Notes under the pieces: generated by a model | Told to the model about the DNA's origin: nothing | What the model saw: the letters and a program-made list of their open reading frames with translations, nothing else | Database searches by the model: none | Program-made: the position numbers and the translations under genes | Source: JACCVG01 sp963790245 | GTDB taxonomy: Bacteria; Actinomycetota; Thermoleophilia; Solirubrobacterales; Thermoleophilaceae | DNA: 64,000 nucleotides | Direction of reading: 5' to 3' | NCBI GenBank assembly: GCA_963790245.1 | Contig: CAWBNP010000002.1 | Coordinates: 62,001-126,000, forward strand | Part shown: positions 37,330 through 46,117 of the stretch, in pieces | Layout: the number at the start of each line of letters is the position of its first letter | Position numbering within the stretch: the first letter of the stretch is position 1

Positions 37330-37758
37330 ATGTTCGTTCTCATCGTCGGCGCGGGGCGCGTCGGCTCAGCCATAGCCAAGGCGATGCTGTCCGAAGGGCA
37401 CGAGGTTTCCGTCCTCGACGAGGATCCTGAGGCGATCGCGCTGCTCGAGCGCGGCCAGGACATCGGCTGGGAGGACATGGGCGGTCAGTTCACCGTCGGC
37501 ACGGCGCTCGAGATCGATGCGCTGCTGGCCGCAGGCATCGAGCGCGCCGACGCGTTTGTCGCCTCGACCGACGGCGATAACACCAACCTGATCATCGCCC
37601 AGATCGCCCAAAAGCGGTTCAACATCGAGAAGGTCGTCGTGCGGGTGCTGGATCCGCTGCGAGCCGCCTGGTACAGCGAGCAGGGCCTGCACACCGTCTG
37701 CCCGACCCAGGTCGCGATCGAGATGCTCGAGACCGCCGTTCGCGAAGAGGTCGCCTGA
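37330..37758 (+). CDS. TrkA-type nucleotide-binding K+ regulator (1)
   Basis: A single RCK-N (TrkA-N) domain: FVLIVGAGRVGSAIAKAMLSEG binds NAD(H) or ATP, followed by DGDNTNLIIAQIAQKRF and VVVRVLDP. There is no TrkA-C domain, so it is 142 aa long. The ATG at 37330 is preferred over a GTG at 37321 because TAGAGT (37317-37322) ends 7 nt upstream of it. It overlaps the second TrkA gene by 1 nt. A paired single-domain and two-domain TrkA is the mycobacterial ceoB/ceoC arrangement. Confidence 0.9.
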   Translation: MFVLIVGAGRVGSAIAKAMLSEGHEVSVLDEDPEAIALLERGQDIGWEDMGGQFTVGTALEIDALLAAGIERADAFVASTDGDNTNLIIAQIAQKRFNIEKVVVRVLDPLRAAWYSEQGLHTVCPTQVAIEMLETAVREEVA

Positions 37759-38429
37759 TGTACGTCGTCGTGGTCGGTGGCGGCAAGGTCGGCTGGAACC
37801 TCGCGCGGGAGCTGATCGACAGGGGTCACGAGCTGACGCTGATCGAGGCCAACCAGCGGCGCTATGCGACCGTCGAGGACGCCCTCGAGCACCGCGTCCA
37901 CTATGGCGACGGCTCCGAACTATGGGTGCTCGAGCGAGCCGGGATCGAGCGCGCCGACATGGTCATCGCGGTGACCGGGGACGATGAGGACAACCTGCTG
38001 ATCTGCCAGGTCGCGCGCGAGAAATACGGCGTCGAGCGCGTGATCGCCCGCTGCAACAACCCGCGCAACCTGCCGCATTTCGACCTGCTCGGTGCCAAGC
38101 CCGCTGTCTCGGCGACCGATCTGATCCTCCGGCTGATCGAGCACGAGGTTCCGCAGTACGGGATGGTCCATCTGCTCGACCTGCCCGAGCAGGAGCTCGA
38201 GATCGTCGAGCTCGAAGTTGTCGAGGGTGCGCCGGCGGCCGGGATCGAAGTCCGTCAGCTCGGGCTTCCCGACGGCGCGCTGCTGATCTCGATCGTGCGG
38301 GAGAACCGCGGTTTCGTTCCACGGGCCGACTCGACGGTCGAGGCCGGCGACAAGGTGCTCGTGATGCTCGAGATGGGGCTCGAGGACGAGATCAACAAGC
38401 GGTTCGCCGAGGCCGTCTCGGTTGGCTGA
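37758..38429 (+). CDS. TrkA-type K+ regulator (2), RCK-N plus RCK-C
   Basis: A 223-aa protein with an RCK-N domain (YVVVVGGGKVGWNLARELID, DDEDNLLICQVAREKYG) and an RCK-C domain (about 140-223: EIVELEVVEGAPAAGIEVRQ and GDKVLVMLEMGLEDEINKR). These gate K+ channels or transporters in response to nucleotides. No TrkH/KtrB membrane subunit is near; the APC permeases just upstream are the likely partners. The start overlaps the first TrkA stop. The flavoprotein gene that follows overlaps it by 8 bp. Confidence 0.92.
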   Translation: MYVVVVGGGKVGWNLARELIDRGHELTLIEANQRRYATVEDALEHRVHYGDGSELWVLERAGIERADMVIAVTGDDEDNLLICQVAREKYGVERVIARCNNPRNLPHFDLLGAKPAVSATDLILRLIEHEVPQYGMVHLLDLPEQELEIVELEVVEGAPAAGIEVRQLGLPDGALLISIVRENRGFVPRADSTVEAGDKVLVMLEMGLEDEINKRFAEAVSVG

Positions 38430-39648
38430 TCGCTCGGTCGACCATCTCCTGATCGGCGGGTTTGCCGCCGGACACTGCGCCAAGAAGCTCCGCGAGGAGG
38501 GCGCCACGGGCTCGATCCTGCTCGTCGCACGCGAGGCCGATGCTCCGTACGAGCGGCCGCCGCTCTCGAAGGAGTACCTGCGTGGCGACGCTGCCCGCGA
38601 TGACGCGCTCGTCGTCCCCGCCGGCTGGTGGGAGGAAAACGACGTGGAGCTTCTGACGCGGACGAGCGCGATGAAGCTCGACCCCGAGGCACGAACCGTG
38701 AAGCTGTCGACGAGGGAAGAGGTCGGCTTCGACAAGCTGCTGGTCGCTACGGGAGCGAACGTACGCAGGCTGCGCGTCGACGGCTCGGACCTCGACGGGA
38801 TCCACTACCTGCGGGCCTTTGGTAACGCCGACGCGATCCGCGAGGACATCGCTGAGTCCGAGCGAGTAGCGCTGATCGGCGGGAGCTACATCGGCGCCGA
38901 GGTGGCGGCATCGCTGACCGAGCTCGGGAAGCAGTGCACGATCTTGATGCAGGAGAACACCGTCCTGGAGCGATCCTTCGGCCCCGAGGTCGGCCGCTAC
39001 TTCCAGGGCCTGCTGGAGGACCACGGCGTGATCGTCCACGGCGGGGACGAGCTCGGAAGCTTCGACGGCGAGGACGGGCGAGTCAACGCTGTGATCAGCG
39101 CGGCGGGCGAGCGGATCGACTGCGACTGCGTCGTCATCGGTGCCGGAGTGATGCCCGACGCGACGCTCGCCAAAGCCGCGGGGCTCGAGATCGGCGAGAG
39201 CGGGGGGGTGCTGGCATCGAGCTCGCTCGAGAGCTCGGCCCCGGGGATCTATGTCGCCGGGGACATGGCGGAGTTCGACTCCGTCGTCCACGGCCGAGCG
39301 CTGCGCAAGGAGCACTGGGATGTCGCGCGCGGCCACGGGGAGACCGTCGCGCTGGCAATGCTCGGGCGAGACCCCGTCCATGACGACGTGCCCTACTTCT
39401 TCTCCGACCTCGCCGACTGGGTCTCGCTCGAGTACGTCGGCGACGGGTCCGGCGAGCCGGTGATCCGCGGCTCGCTCAGCGACGGCGAGTTCTCGGTCTT
39501 CTATCTGGACGACGAGGGCCGGGTCACGGCCGCCCTCTCGGTCGAGCGCTCCGACGACCTCGAGCAGGCTCGGCGGATGATTCGCGAAGGGGCGAGCCCG
39601 TCGCGCGAGGCGCTCGCGGACAAGTCGTCGAGCTTGTCCGATCTGTAG
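38422..39648 (+). CDS. Pyridine nucleotide-disulfide-type FAD oxidoreductase
   Basis: Resembles ferredoxin/rubredoxin reductases and AIF: PYERPPLSKEYLRG, LLVATGANVRRLRV, the NAD motif VALIGGSYIGAEVAASLTEL, and the FAD motif GIYVAGDMAEF. The N-terminal FAD loop is short: LLIGGFAAGHCAKKLRE has one Gly fewer than the usual GGGxAAG, which may be an error or a real change. It likely passes electrons from NAD(P)H to a small Fe-S protein (inference). The TTG at 38422 overlaps the TrkA stop. Confidence 0.85.
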   Translation: MADRSVDHLLIGGFAAGHCAKKLREEGATGSILLVAREADAPYERPPLSKEYLRGDAARDDALVVPAGWWEENDVELLTRTSAMKLDPEARTVKLSTREEVGFDKLLVATGANVRRLRVDGSDLDGIHYLRAFGNADAIREDIAESERVALIGGSYIGAEVAASLTELGKQCTILMQENTVLERSFGPEVGRYFQGLLEDHGVIVHGGDELGSFDGEDGRVNAVISAAGERIDCDCVVIGAGVMPDATLAKAAGLEIGESGGVLASSSLESSAPGIYVAGDMAEFDSVVHGRALRKEHWDVARGHGETVALAMLGRDPVHDDVPYFFSDLADWVSLEYVGDGSGEPVIRGSLSDGEFSVFYLDDEGRVTAALSVERSDDLEQARRMIREGASPSREALADKSSSLSDL

Positions 39649-39699
39649 GTCGCAGTGGACCTGCTCTCGGGCACTTTGAAGCTATGATTGCGACCGCTT

Positions 39700-39770
39700 T
39701 GCGGGGTCGTCTAATGGTAAGACGCGACCCTCTGGAGGCCGTTATCGGGGTTCGAGTCCCTGCCCCGCAG
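39700..39770 (+). tRNA. tRNA-Gln (anticodon CTG)
   Basis: A 71-nt cloverleaf: acceptor TGCGGGG/CCCCGCA with discriminator G, the identity base expected for Gln; D arm GTCT-AATGGTA-AGAC; anticodon loop CTCTGGA (anticodon CTG); T arm CGGGG-TTCGAGT-CCCTG. The anticodon stem CGACC/GGCCG has one A-C mismatch at pair 29-41. No CCA is encoded. TATGAT at 39683-39688 is a possible -10. Confidence 0.92.
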
Positions 39771-39778
39771 CTGCGTTT

Positions 39779-41622
39779 CTAGGCCACGTTCCGGTCCCAG
39801 TCCCGGTACAGCGCCGCGTAGGCACCTTCAGCCGCCACCAGCTCCTCGTGGGTGCCCTGCTCGACGATCTGGCCGCCCTCGATCACCAGGATCCGCCCCG
39901 CACGCCTGATCGTGGAGAGCCGGTGAGCGATCACGATTGCCGTGCGGCCCGCGAGCAGGCGGCGCAGGCCCTGCTCGATCCGAGCCTCGGTCTGGACGTC
40001 GACGTTCGAGGTCGCCTCGTCGAGGATCAGCAGCCGCGGCTGGGCGATCGCAGCGCGCGCGAAGGCGAGCAGCTGGCGCTGGCCGGCGGACAGGTGCCCG
40101 CCGCGCTCGCCGACCTCGGTCTCATACCCCTCCGGCAACGCCTCGATGAACTGGTCGGCGCCGACCGCCGCAGCCGCCGCGGTGATCTCCTCGGCCGTCG
40201 CGTCGACCCGCCCGAAGCCGATGTTCTCGCCGATCGTCCCCGAGAAGAGGTATCCCTCCTGCGGGACGATCCCGAGCTGGGAGCGCAGTGATCGCTCGGT
40301 GACCGAGCGCAGGTCGTGGCCGTCGATCAGCACCCGTCCCGTCGTCGGGTCGTGGAACCGGGCGACGAGCTTCGCGAGCGTCGACTTGCCCGGCGCCGGT
40401 CGGACCGACGAGTGCCACCGTCTGCCCCGGCGGCACCACCAGATCGATATCGCGCAAGCGCGAGCTGGTCTCCCGCGGCGCCGCCGTAGGAGAACGACAC
40501 GTTCTCGAAACGGATTTCCCCGCGCACGGTCTCGAGTTCGATGGCGTCGGGCGCGTCGGTCAGGTCGGGCTCCTCGTCGAGCAGCTCGAAGACCTTGTCG
40601 AGCGCGGCCATCCCCGACTGGTAGGTCGTGTAGAGCTGAGAGAGCTGCTGGATCGGGTCGAAGAAGCTCTGCAGGTAGAAAACGAACGTGACGAGAACTC
40701 CGATCGTCACGCCGGTCGATGCCTGGCCGCCGAGCACCTGGGCGCCGCCGTAGAGCAGGATCGCCGCCGTCGCGAACGCCGACAGGAACTCGACGCTCGG
40801 GAAGTAGACGGCGTTCAGGTGAACGGTTCGCATGTTGGCCTCGCGGTTGGCCTCGTTGAGATCGGCGAACTCGCGTACGTGCCGTTCCTCCTGGCCGAAC
40901 GCGCGGACGATCCGGATGCCCGAGAGCGATTCCTGCAGATAGGCCGTGACGAGCGCGATCCGCTCCCGCGTCTGGCGGTAGGCATCGGCCGAGACGATGC
41001 GGAATACGACGCTACCGATCAGCAGTACGGGGAACACGAGGAAGGTGATCAGCGCCAGCTCGAGGTCGAGGAACAGGAGGATGACCGCGGTTCCCAGCAG
41101 CGTCAGCCCCGCCGAGAAGAGCGTCACGATCCCGTCGGTCACGAGCTGGTCGAGCGCCTGCACGTCGTTCGTCAGCCGTGAGATCAGGACCCCTGCGCGG
41201 TTGCGCGAGTAGAAGCCGATCGAGAGCCGCTGGAGGTGCGCGAAGATCCGCAGCCGAAGGTCCTGGAGCGCCCGCTGCCCGACCCAGCTGACCAGGTATG
41301 TCTGTGCCGCGGAGGCCAGGGCGTTGATGAGCGCCGCACCGACGAACGCCAGCGACGATCACGACGAGCACGTCCGGGTTGCGCGCGGTGATGCCGTCGT
41401 CGACCGCCCGCCCCGCGAGATAGGGCGGCGCCAGCGCGGCGGCGGTCGCAGCAGCAGCGCGAGGAACATCAGGATCACCCGGCCGCGGTAGGGCCGCAGC
41501 AGTTCGAGCAGTCCACGCAGCTTGCGCCCGCGGTCCCCCGGGCCCGCGCAGGGTGCTCCAGAGCTCATCAGGCCCACCATTTCTCTCACAGCGCAGCTCG
41601 TCGGCCGCGCAGACGCACTCAC
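39779..41622 (-). CDS. ABC exporter half-transporter B, broken by frameshifts
   Basis: The pieces line up on the minus strand as one MsbA/BmrA-type protein: LRGLLELLRPYRGRVILMF (start of the membrane domain), then IRIVRAFGQEERHVREFADL (coupling region), then the ABC domain with VALVGPTGAG (Walker A), the signature LSAGQRQLLAFARA, Walker B LLILDEATSNVD and IAHRLSTIRRA. At least three frame changes (near 41.37, 41.16 and 40.40 kb) interrupt it; at 40.40 one extra G in GCCGGGCAAGTCG splits Walker A. Its GTG (41622) overlaps the stop of half-transporter A. I read it as intact in the organism. Confidence 0.8.
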
Positions 41623-43357
41623 TCGGGCTCCCCCTGCTCGGCGATCTGGCGGTAGATCGCCGAGTCGCTCAGCAGCTGCTTCGTGAGTCCCGCGTGCGCC
41701 GATCGATGCCGCCCGTCGGCATCACCACGATGTGGTCGGCGAGCCGGATGGTCGAGAGCCGGTGGCCGATGACGAACGTCGTGCGGCCTCGCATGACCCC
41801 TGCGAGCGCGCTCCAGGATCTCTTCTTCCTTGCTCGCGTCGACGCTCGATGTGGCGTCGTCGAGGATCAGGATTCGGGCGTCGCTGATCAGCGCCCGTGC
41901 GATCGCGACTCGCTGGCGCTGACCGCCCGAGAGCGTCAGGCCGCGCTCCCCGACCCGCGTGCGCGTAGCCGTCCGGCAGCGACTCGATGAAGTCGTGCGC
42001 GCCGGCGCGCGGGCCGCATCGCCTCGACCTCGGCGTCGGTCGCGTCCGGGCGCGGCGTAGGCGATGTTGTCGCGCACGCTGGTCGAGAAGAGAAAGGCGT
42101 CGTCGGAGACGAGCGCGACCTGCTCGCGCAGCTGGGCCGAGGTCGACGTTCGCTTCACGTCGACCCCGTCGACCAGACACGGTGCCGGCGATCGGGTCGT
42201 ACAGCCGCGGCACGAGCCCGACGAGAGCTCGTCTTGCCGGAGCCGGTCGCTGCCGACCAGGGCGACCGTGCTCCCGGCCTCGACCGTCAGATCGATGCCC
42301 GTGGAGCATCGGGTACCGACCCGATAGCCGACGCCGACGCCTCGCGGATCTCGCACCGCCGCGCCTCGCGGCAGCGGCATGGCGTCGGCGGGGCGAGCGT
42401 AGCAGCGGCTCTCGATCGAGGATCTCGAACACCCGGTGCCCGACGCGACCGCGCGCTGCGCCATGCCGAGCGAGACCCCCAGCGTCCGCAGCGGACCGAC
42501 CAGCATCAGCACGTAGCCGTAGAACGCGACGAAATCGCCGACGTTGATCGTGCCGGCAAGTACCTGCCGACCCCCGACGACGAGAATCGCCGCGAGGCCG
42601 ATCTGGGGCAGGAAGCCGATCAGCGGCTGGTAGAAGGACGCGGATCCTGGTCGAGAGCATCGACTGGTCGAACACGCGTGCGACCCGGCCGGTGAAGCGG
42701 GTCGAACTGCCGCGGCTCCTGCGCGAAGGCCTTGACCACGCGGACCCCGGAGACGTTCTCCTCGGCCTCGGCGGTGAGCTCGGCGATCCGTTGCTGCACC
42801 TCCTGGCTGGCCGGCCGGTTCAGCGTGCCGTAGCGCGACGCCGCCCAGATCGACGAACGGGACGGGGGCCAGCGCGACCAGCGGCGAGCTCCACGTTGAC
42901 GACGAGCATCACGATCGCCGGCCACCACGAGGCTGAGCAGGGATTGCGCGATGAAGATCAGGCCGTAGCCGAGGAAGAAGCGAACCGACTGACAGGTCGA
43001 CGGTGGCGCGCGACATCAGCTGGCCGGTCTGCTGCCCGTCGAAGAAGCCGAGCTCCAGCGCCTGGAGGTGGCCGTACATCCGGTTGCGCAGGTCGAACTC
43101 GACCGCCAGCGACACGCGCCCGGCCACCAGCGCGGCGCAGGCACGCTGAACACCCAGCGGAGCACGCCGGCGCCGACGATGCGCCGACGATAGGGGAGGA
43201 GGTCGCCCTGCCCGTCCTCGATCCGGTTCACGGTCATGCCGATCAGCGCCGGGAGGGCGACTCCCATACCGGTCGCCATGGCGGCGAGCACGAACGATGC
43301 GCCGACGCCCGGCTTGTAGGGGCTGAGGAAGCCCAACAATCTCCAGAAGACTCGCAT
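41619..43357 (-). CDS. ABC exporter half-transporter A, broken by frameshifts
   Basis: Successive minus-strand fragments make one half-transporter: LLGFLSPYKPGVGASFVLAA, EFDLRNRMYGHLQALELGFF, AEENVSGVRVVKAFAQE, then the ATPase with damaged Walker A (VALVGS, followed by two single inserted bases near 42248 and 42226), DDAFLFSTSVRDNIAYA, the signature LTLSGGQRQRVAIARAL and Walker B ILILDDATSSVD. At least five frame changes occur. It probably forms a heterodimeric multidrug or lipid exporter with half-transporter B. A 14-bp palindrome sits 15 bp upstream of its ATG, suggesting repressor control. Confidence 0.78.
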
Positions 43358-43371
43358 TCAGCCCAATACTT

Positions 43372-43385
43372 TACTTCATGAAGTA
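43372..43385. promoter_or_regulatory. Perfect 14-bp palindrome upstream of the ABC exporter
   Basis: TACTTCATGAAGTA is its own reverse complement and lies in an AT-rich patch, overlapping the stop of the SRPBCC gene and 15 bp upstream of the exporter ATG. AATACTT/AAGTATT symmetry extends around it. Sites of this size and spacing are typical for MarR- or PadR-type repressors of exporters; no such regulator gene is in the window. Confidence 0.55.
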
Positions 43386-43837
43386 TTGCGCAGAAGGCCG
43401 GCAATCTTGTCGCGGCGGTAGTCGAAGATCCGCTCCAGATCACGTCGCACCAACAGGCGGTGTCCGATTTCCCCGAGCGGACCGAGCGGCAGTCGGTAGC
43501 GGACGAGGTCACACATCTCGGTCCGGCCATCGCGCTCGATGAAGCTGTGCGTGTGGTGCCACAACGCGTAGGGGCCCTCGATCTGGCGGTCGACGAACCG
43601 CTCGCTCGGACGCCACTCCTCGATCTGCGTCCGCCACCGGATCGGGACGCCGTGCAGGCGCAGGCGGTACTCGATCAGGGCGCCCTCGGCCATCTCGATC
43701 TCGTCGGTCCCCACGATCCGGAAATGGAGCCACGGAGGGGTCAGCGCCTCCAGGTTCGACGCGTCGGCGAAGAACGCGAAGGTCTGCTCGATGCGGATCG
43801 GCAGGATCTGTTCGCGTCGCAGGAGATGTTCGGCCAT
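43376..43837 (-). CDS. SRPBCC-family protein (CoxG/ligand-binding type)
   Basis: A 153-aa START/Bet v 1-like protein: RREQILPIRIEQTFAFFADA, PPWLHFRI, EMAEGALIEYRLRLHGVPIR, IEGPYALWHHTHSF and MCDLVRYRLPLGPLGEI match the family often annotated as ligand-binding SRPBCC. It binds a hydrophobic ligand; identity unknown. TAGGTT (complement of 43846-43851) ends 8 nt before the ATG. The ABC exporter starts 18 bp downstream on the same strand, so the two may be linked. Confidence 0.82.
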   Translation of the reverse strand: MAEHLLRREQILPIRIEQTFAFFADASNLEALTPPWLHFRIVGTDEIEMAEGALIEYRLRLHGVPIRWRTQIEEWRPSERFVDRQIEGPYALWHHTHSFIERDGRTEMCDLVRYRLPLGPLGEIGHRLLVRRDLERIFDYRRDKIAGLLRNTS

Positions 43838-43895
43838 CCGTCGTCAACCTAGCCGTCCCGCTGCGCGGCACCCCGTCGATCGTTACCGTGGCCCG

Positions 43896-44087
43896 GTGCC
43901 TCATTCCGGACTTTCCCTCTACGCGGTCTGCGCCGCGCTCGTCCTCGTAGCGGGTGGGGTCGCGTTCGCCTTCGCCGACCAGAGCGCCGGGACGCTCCGG
44001 ACACTCGCGGGAATCCTCTTCTGGGGCGCCGGTGTGTCGTTGATCGCGATCGGCGTGATCGCAATCAGTCGTCGGGTCGGCTCGTAG
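43896..44087 (+). CDS. Small membrane protein, two helices
   Basis: A 63-aa protein (starting PHSGLSLYAVC after the GTG) with two membrane segments: LYAVCAALVLVAGGVAFAF and LAGILFWGAGVSLIAIGVIA. TACCGT at 43884-43889 ends 6 nt before the GTG, which decides the start; the open frame continues upstream but is not conserved-looking. No family recognised. Confidence 0.6.
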   Translation: MPHSGLSLYAVCAALVLVAGGVAFAFADQSAGTLRTLAGILFWGAGVSLIAIGVIAISRRVGS

Positions 44088-44122
44088 ATCCTTGCTGCTC
44101 CAGCCCGCGGGTGACTGACCAG

Positions 44123-44196
44123 TAGCTCCGGGAGGACTCGAACCTCCGACCTCACGATTATGAGTCGTGCGCTCTAACCAGCTGAGCTACGGAGCC
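44123..44196 (-). tRNA. tRNA-Met (anticodon CAT), elongator type
   Basis: Reverse-strand cloverleaf: acceptor GGCTCCG/CGGAGCT (G1-T72 wobble), discriminator A; D arm with GCTC-AGCTGGTTA-GAGC; anticodon arm ACGAC-TCATAAT-CGT with anticodon CAT; T arm GGAGG-TTCGAGT-CCTCC. It lacks the three G-C pairs of an initiator tRNA. An Ile tRNA with lysidine-modified CAT cannot be fully excluded. CCA is not encoded. Confidence 0.88.
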
Positions 44197-44229
44197 GCGG
44201 CCGTCCAGTCTAGGGGCGACAATCTCGCC

Positions 44230-45112
44230 ATGCCGGGTCCGCAGCTGCTCGCCGTGCCGAACTTCAGCGAGGGGCGCGACCGCCCGGCCGTGGAGACGAT
44301 CGCTCACGCCTTTGCCCCGGCGCGCGTGCTCGACATCCACACCGACCCCGACCACGACCGCTCGGTGATCACGCTGGCCGCGACCCAGGGCGAGCTCGTC
44401 GAGGGCCTGCTCGCTGGCGTGGCAGCCGGCCTTGAGCGGATCGACCTCACGCGGCACGAGGGCCTCCACCCCCGGGTCGGAGCCGCCGACGTGCTGCCGG
44501 TCGTCTACCTGCACCGGGCCGACCGCGGCGCGGCGATCGGCCGCCGCGCTGACCGCCGGAGCGCTGATCGGCTCCGAGCTTGGATTGCCGACCTTCCTCT
44601 ACGGCGACCTGGCGACCGCGCCCGACCGGCGCGAGCGGGCGGACCTCCGCCGCGGGGGGCCGGCACGGCTCGCCGCGCGTGTTTCGACGGGTGAGTTGTT
44701 GCCGGACTTCGGGCCCGCTCGGATCGATCCGCGAAGCGGCGCGCTGCTTGTGACGGCTCGACCTCCGCTCGTCGCCTTCAATGTCGACCTCCTGACCGAC
44801 GATCCGTCGGTCGCCAGGGCGATCGCCGACGAGCTCCGCGAGGCGGGCGGCGGGCTGCCGGGCGTGCGCGCGATCGGCCTGCGGCTCGACGCGCGCGGCC
44901 GTGCCCAGGTTTCGACCAACGTCCACGACCCGCTGGCGGCTCCGCTCGCGGAGATCGTCGCGTTCGTGGCGGCGCGTGCGCCGATCGCCGAGGCCGAGAT
45001 CGTCGGGCTGGCGCCACGATGCGCCCTCGACCGATTTCCCGCCGATGTCCCGCTGCGCGACTTCGACCCCGCGACGACGATCATCGAGAACGTCCTCGGA
45101 GCGGGTGGTTGA
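44230..45112 (+). CDS. ftcD: Glutamate formimidoyltransferase, one frameshift
   Basis: Transfers the formimino group of formiminoglutamate to tetrahydrofolate in histidine breakdown. Seen: LLAVPNFSEGRD at the N-terminus, LDIHTDPDHDRSVITL with the catalytic His, LTRHEGLHPRVGAADVLPVVYL, then, in the next frame, TFLYGDLATAPDRRERADLRRG and VAFNVDLLTDD. An extra C near 44545 (ATCGGCCGCCGCG for ATCGGCGCCGCG) causes the break. Only the transferase domain is present, with no cyclodeaminase. GACAAT at 44218-44223 ends 6 nt before the ATG. Confidence 0.87.
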
Positions 45113-45128
45113 CTAGGCTCGGAGACCA

Positions 45129-45479
45129 ATGGCTCAGACCAAGCGCAAGCGCAAGCGGAAGCACGCCGGAACCCAGGCGGGGACGATCGAACGTCGTGGC
45201 CGGACTTCGAAGCCGGGCGAGAGCAAGGCCACCGCCGGGCGCGCGCCTCGTGCCAACCGCCTCGATCAGCCGCCGACCTGGCGCGGGGCGGCGACGCGCG
45301 CGATCATCTCGGCTGTCATCTTCGGCGTTCTGGTGGTCGTGATCTTCAACCGCCCGCCGCTCGCCGGACTGATGCTGGGCGCGGTCATGTTCGTCGTCTA
45401 CATCCCGATCTCCTACTACACCGATCGGGTGCTCTACAACCGCCGTCAGCAGCGAAAGCAGAGCACGGGGAAGAGCTGA
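45129..45479 (+). CDS. Basic two-helix membrane protein
   Basis: A 116-aa protein with a very basic N-terminus (KRKRKRKHAG and more) and two membrane segments near the C-terminus (AIISAVIFGVLVVVIF and LAGLMLGAVMFVVYIPISYY). No function recognised. TAGGCT at 45114-45119 ends 9 nt before the ATG. Its stop overlaps the ATG of the MBL hydrolase (TGATG). Confidence 0.75.
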   Translation: MAQTKRKRKRKHAGTQAGTIERRGRTSKPGESKATAGRAPRANRLDQPPTWRGAATRAIISAVIFGVLVVVIFNRPPLAGLMLGAVMFVVYIPISYYTDRVLYNRRQQRKQSTGKS

Positions 45480-46117
45480 TGGAAGTCCGGATGCTGACGG
45501 TCGGGCAGATCCAGGAGAACTGCTTCCTGCTACGTCGCGACGGTGCCGACCAAGCGCTGATCGTCGATCCCGGCGAGGAGGCGCCGAGGCTGCTCGCCGC
45601 GATCGAATCGCTCGGTGTCGAGCTCGCCGGGATCCTGCTCACGCATACACACTTCGACCACATCGGGGCCGTCGCCCCGCTAGCCAAGGCAACCGGCGCA
45701 GAGGTCTGGGTACCCGACGCCGAGAAGCACGTCCTCGCCGACATCATGAGCTACGTCCCCTGGCCCGGATTCGGACCGTATGAGAGCTGGGAGGCCGAGC
45801 ACACGCTTCTCGGCGGCGAGCGGCTCGAGCTGGCGGGGATGGAGATCGACGTGATATCGACGCCCGGCCACAGCCCGGGTCATGTCAGCTTCTCGATCGC
45901 TGAGGGTCGGGTTCTCTTCTCCGGCGACGTGTTGTTCGAAGGGTCGGTCGGCCGCGTCGACCTTCCTGGCGGCGACTGGCCGACGCTACTCGGATCGATC
46001 AAGACGCTGGTCGAGACCCTGCCCGGCGAGACGATCGTCTACCCGGGGCACATGGGTGTCACCACGCTCGGCGCCGAGCGCGAGTCAAACCCGTTCCTCG
46101 TCGAGCTGGCCCAGTAG
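45479..46117 (+). CDS. Metallo-beta-lactamase-fold hydrolase, glyoxalase II-like
   Basis: A 212-aa protein with the zinc motif LTHTHFDHIGAV (H-x-H-x-D-H), GHSPGHVSF, FSGDVLFEGSVGR and YPGHMGVTTLG. This is the glyoxalase-II/YcbL-like group. It often sits before hisS in actinobacteria, as it does here (4 bp). Substrate unknown; hydroxyacyl-thioester hydrolysis is likely. Confidence 0.9.
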   Translation: MEVRMLTVGQIQENCFLLRRDGADQALIVDPGEEAPRLLAAIESLGVELAGILLTHTHFDHIGAVAPLAKATGAEVWVPDAEKHVLADIMSYVPWPGFGPYESWEAEHTLLGGERLELAGMEIDVISTPGHSPGHVSFSIAEGRVLFSGDVLFEGSVGRVDLPGGDWPTLLGSIKTLVETLPGETIVYPGHMGVTTLGAERESNPFLVELAQ

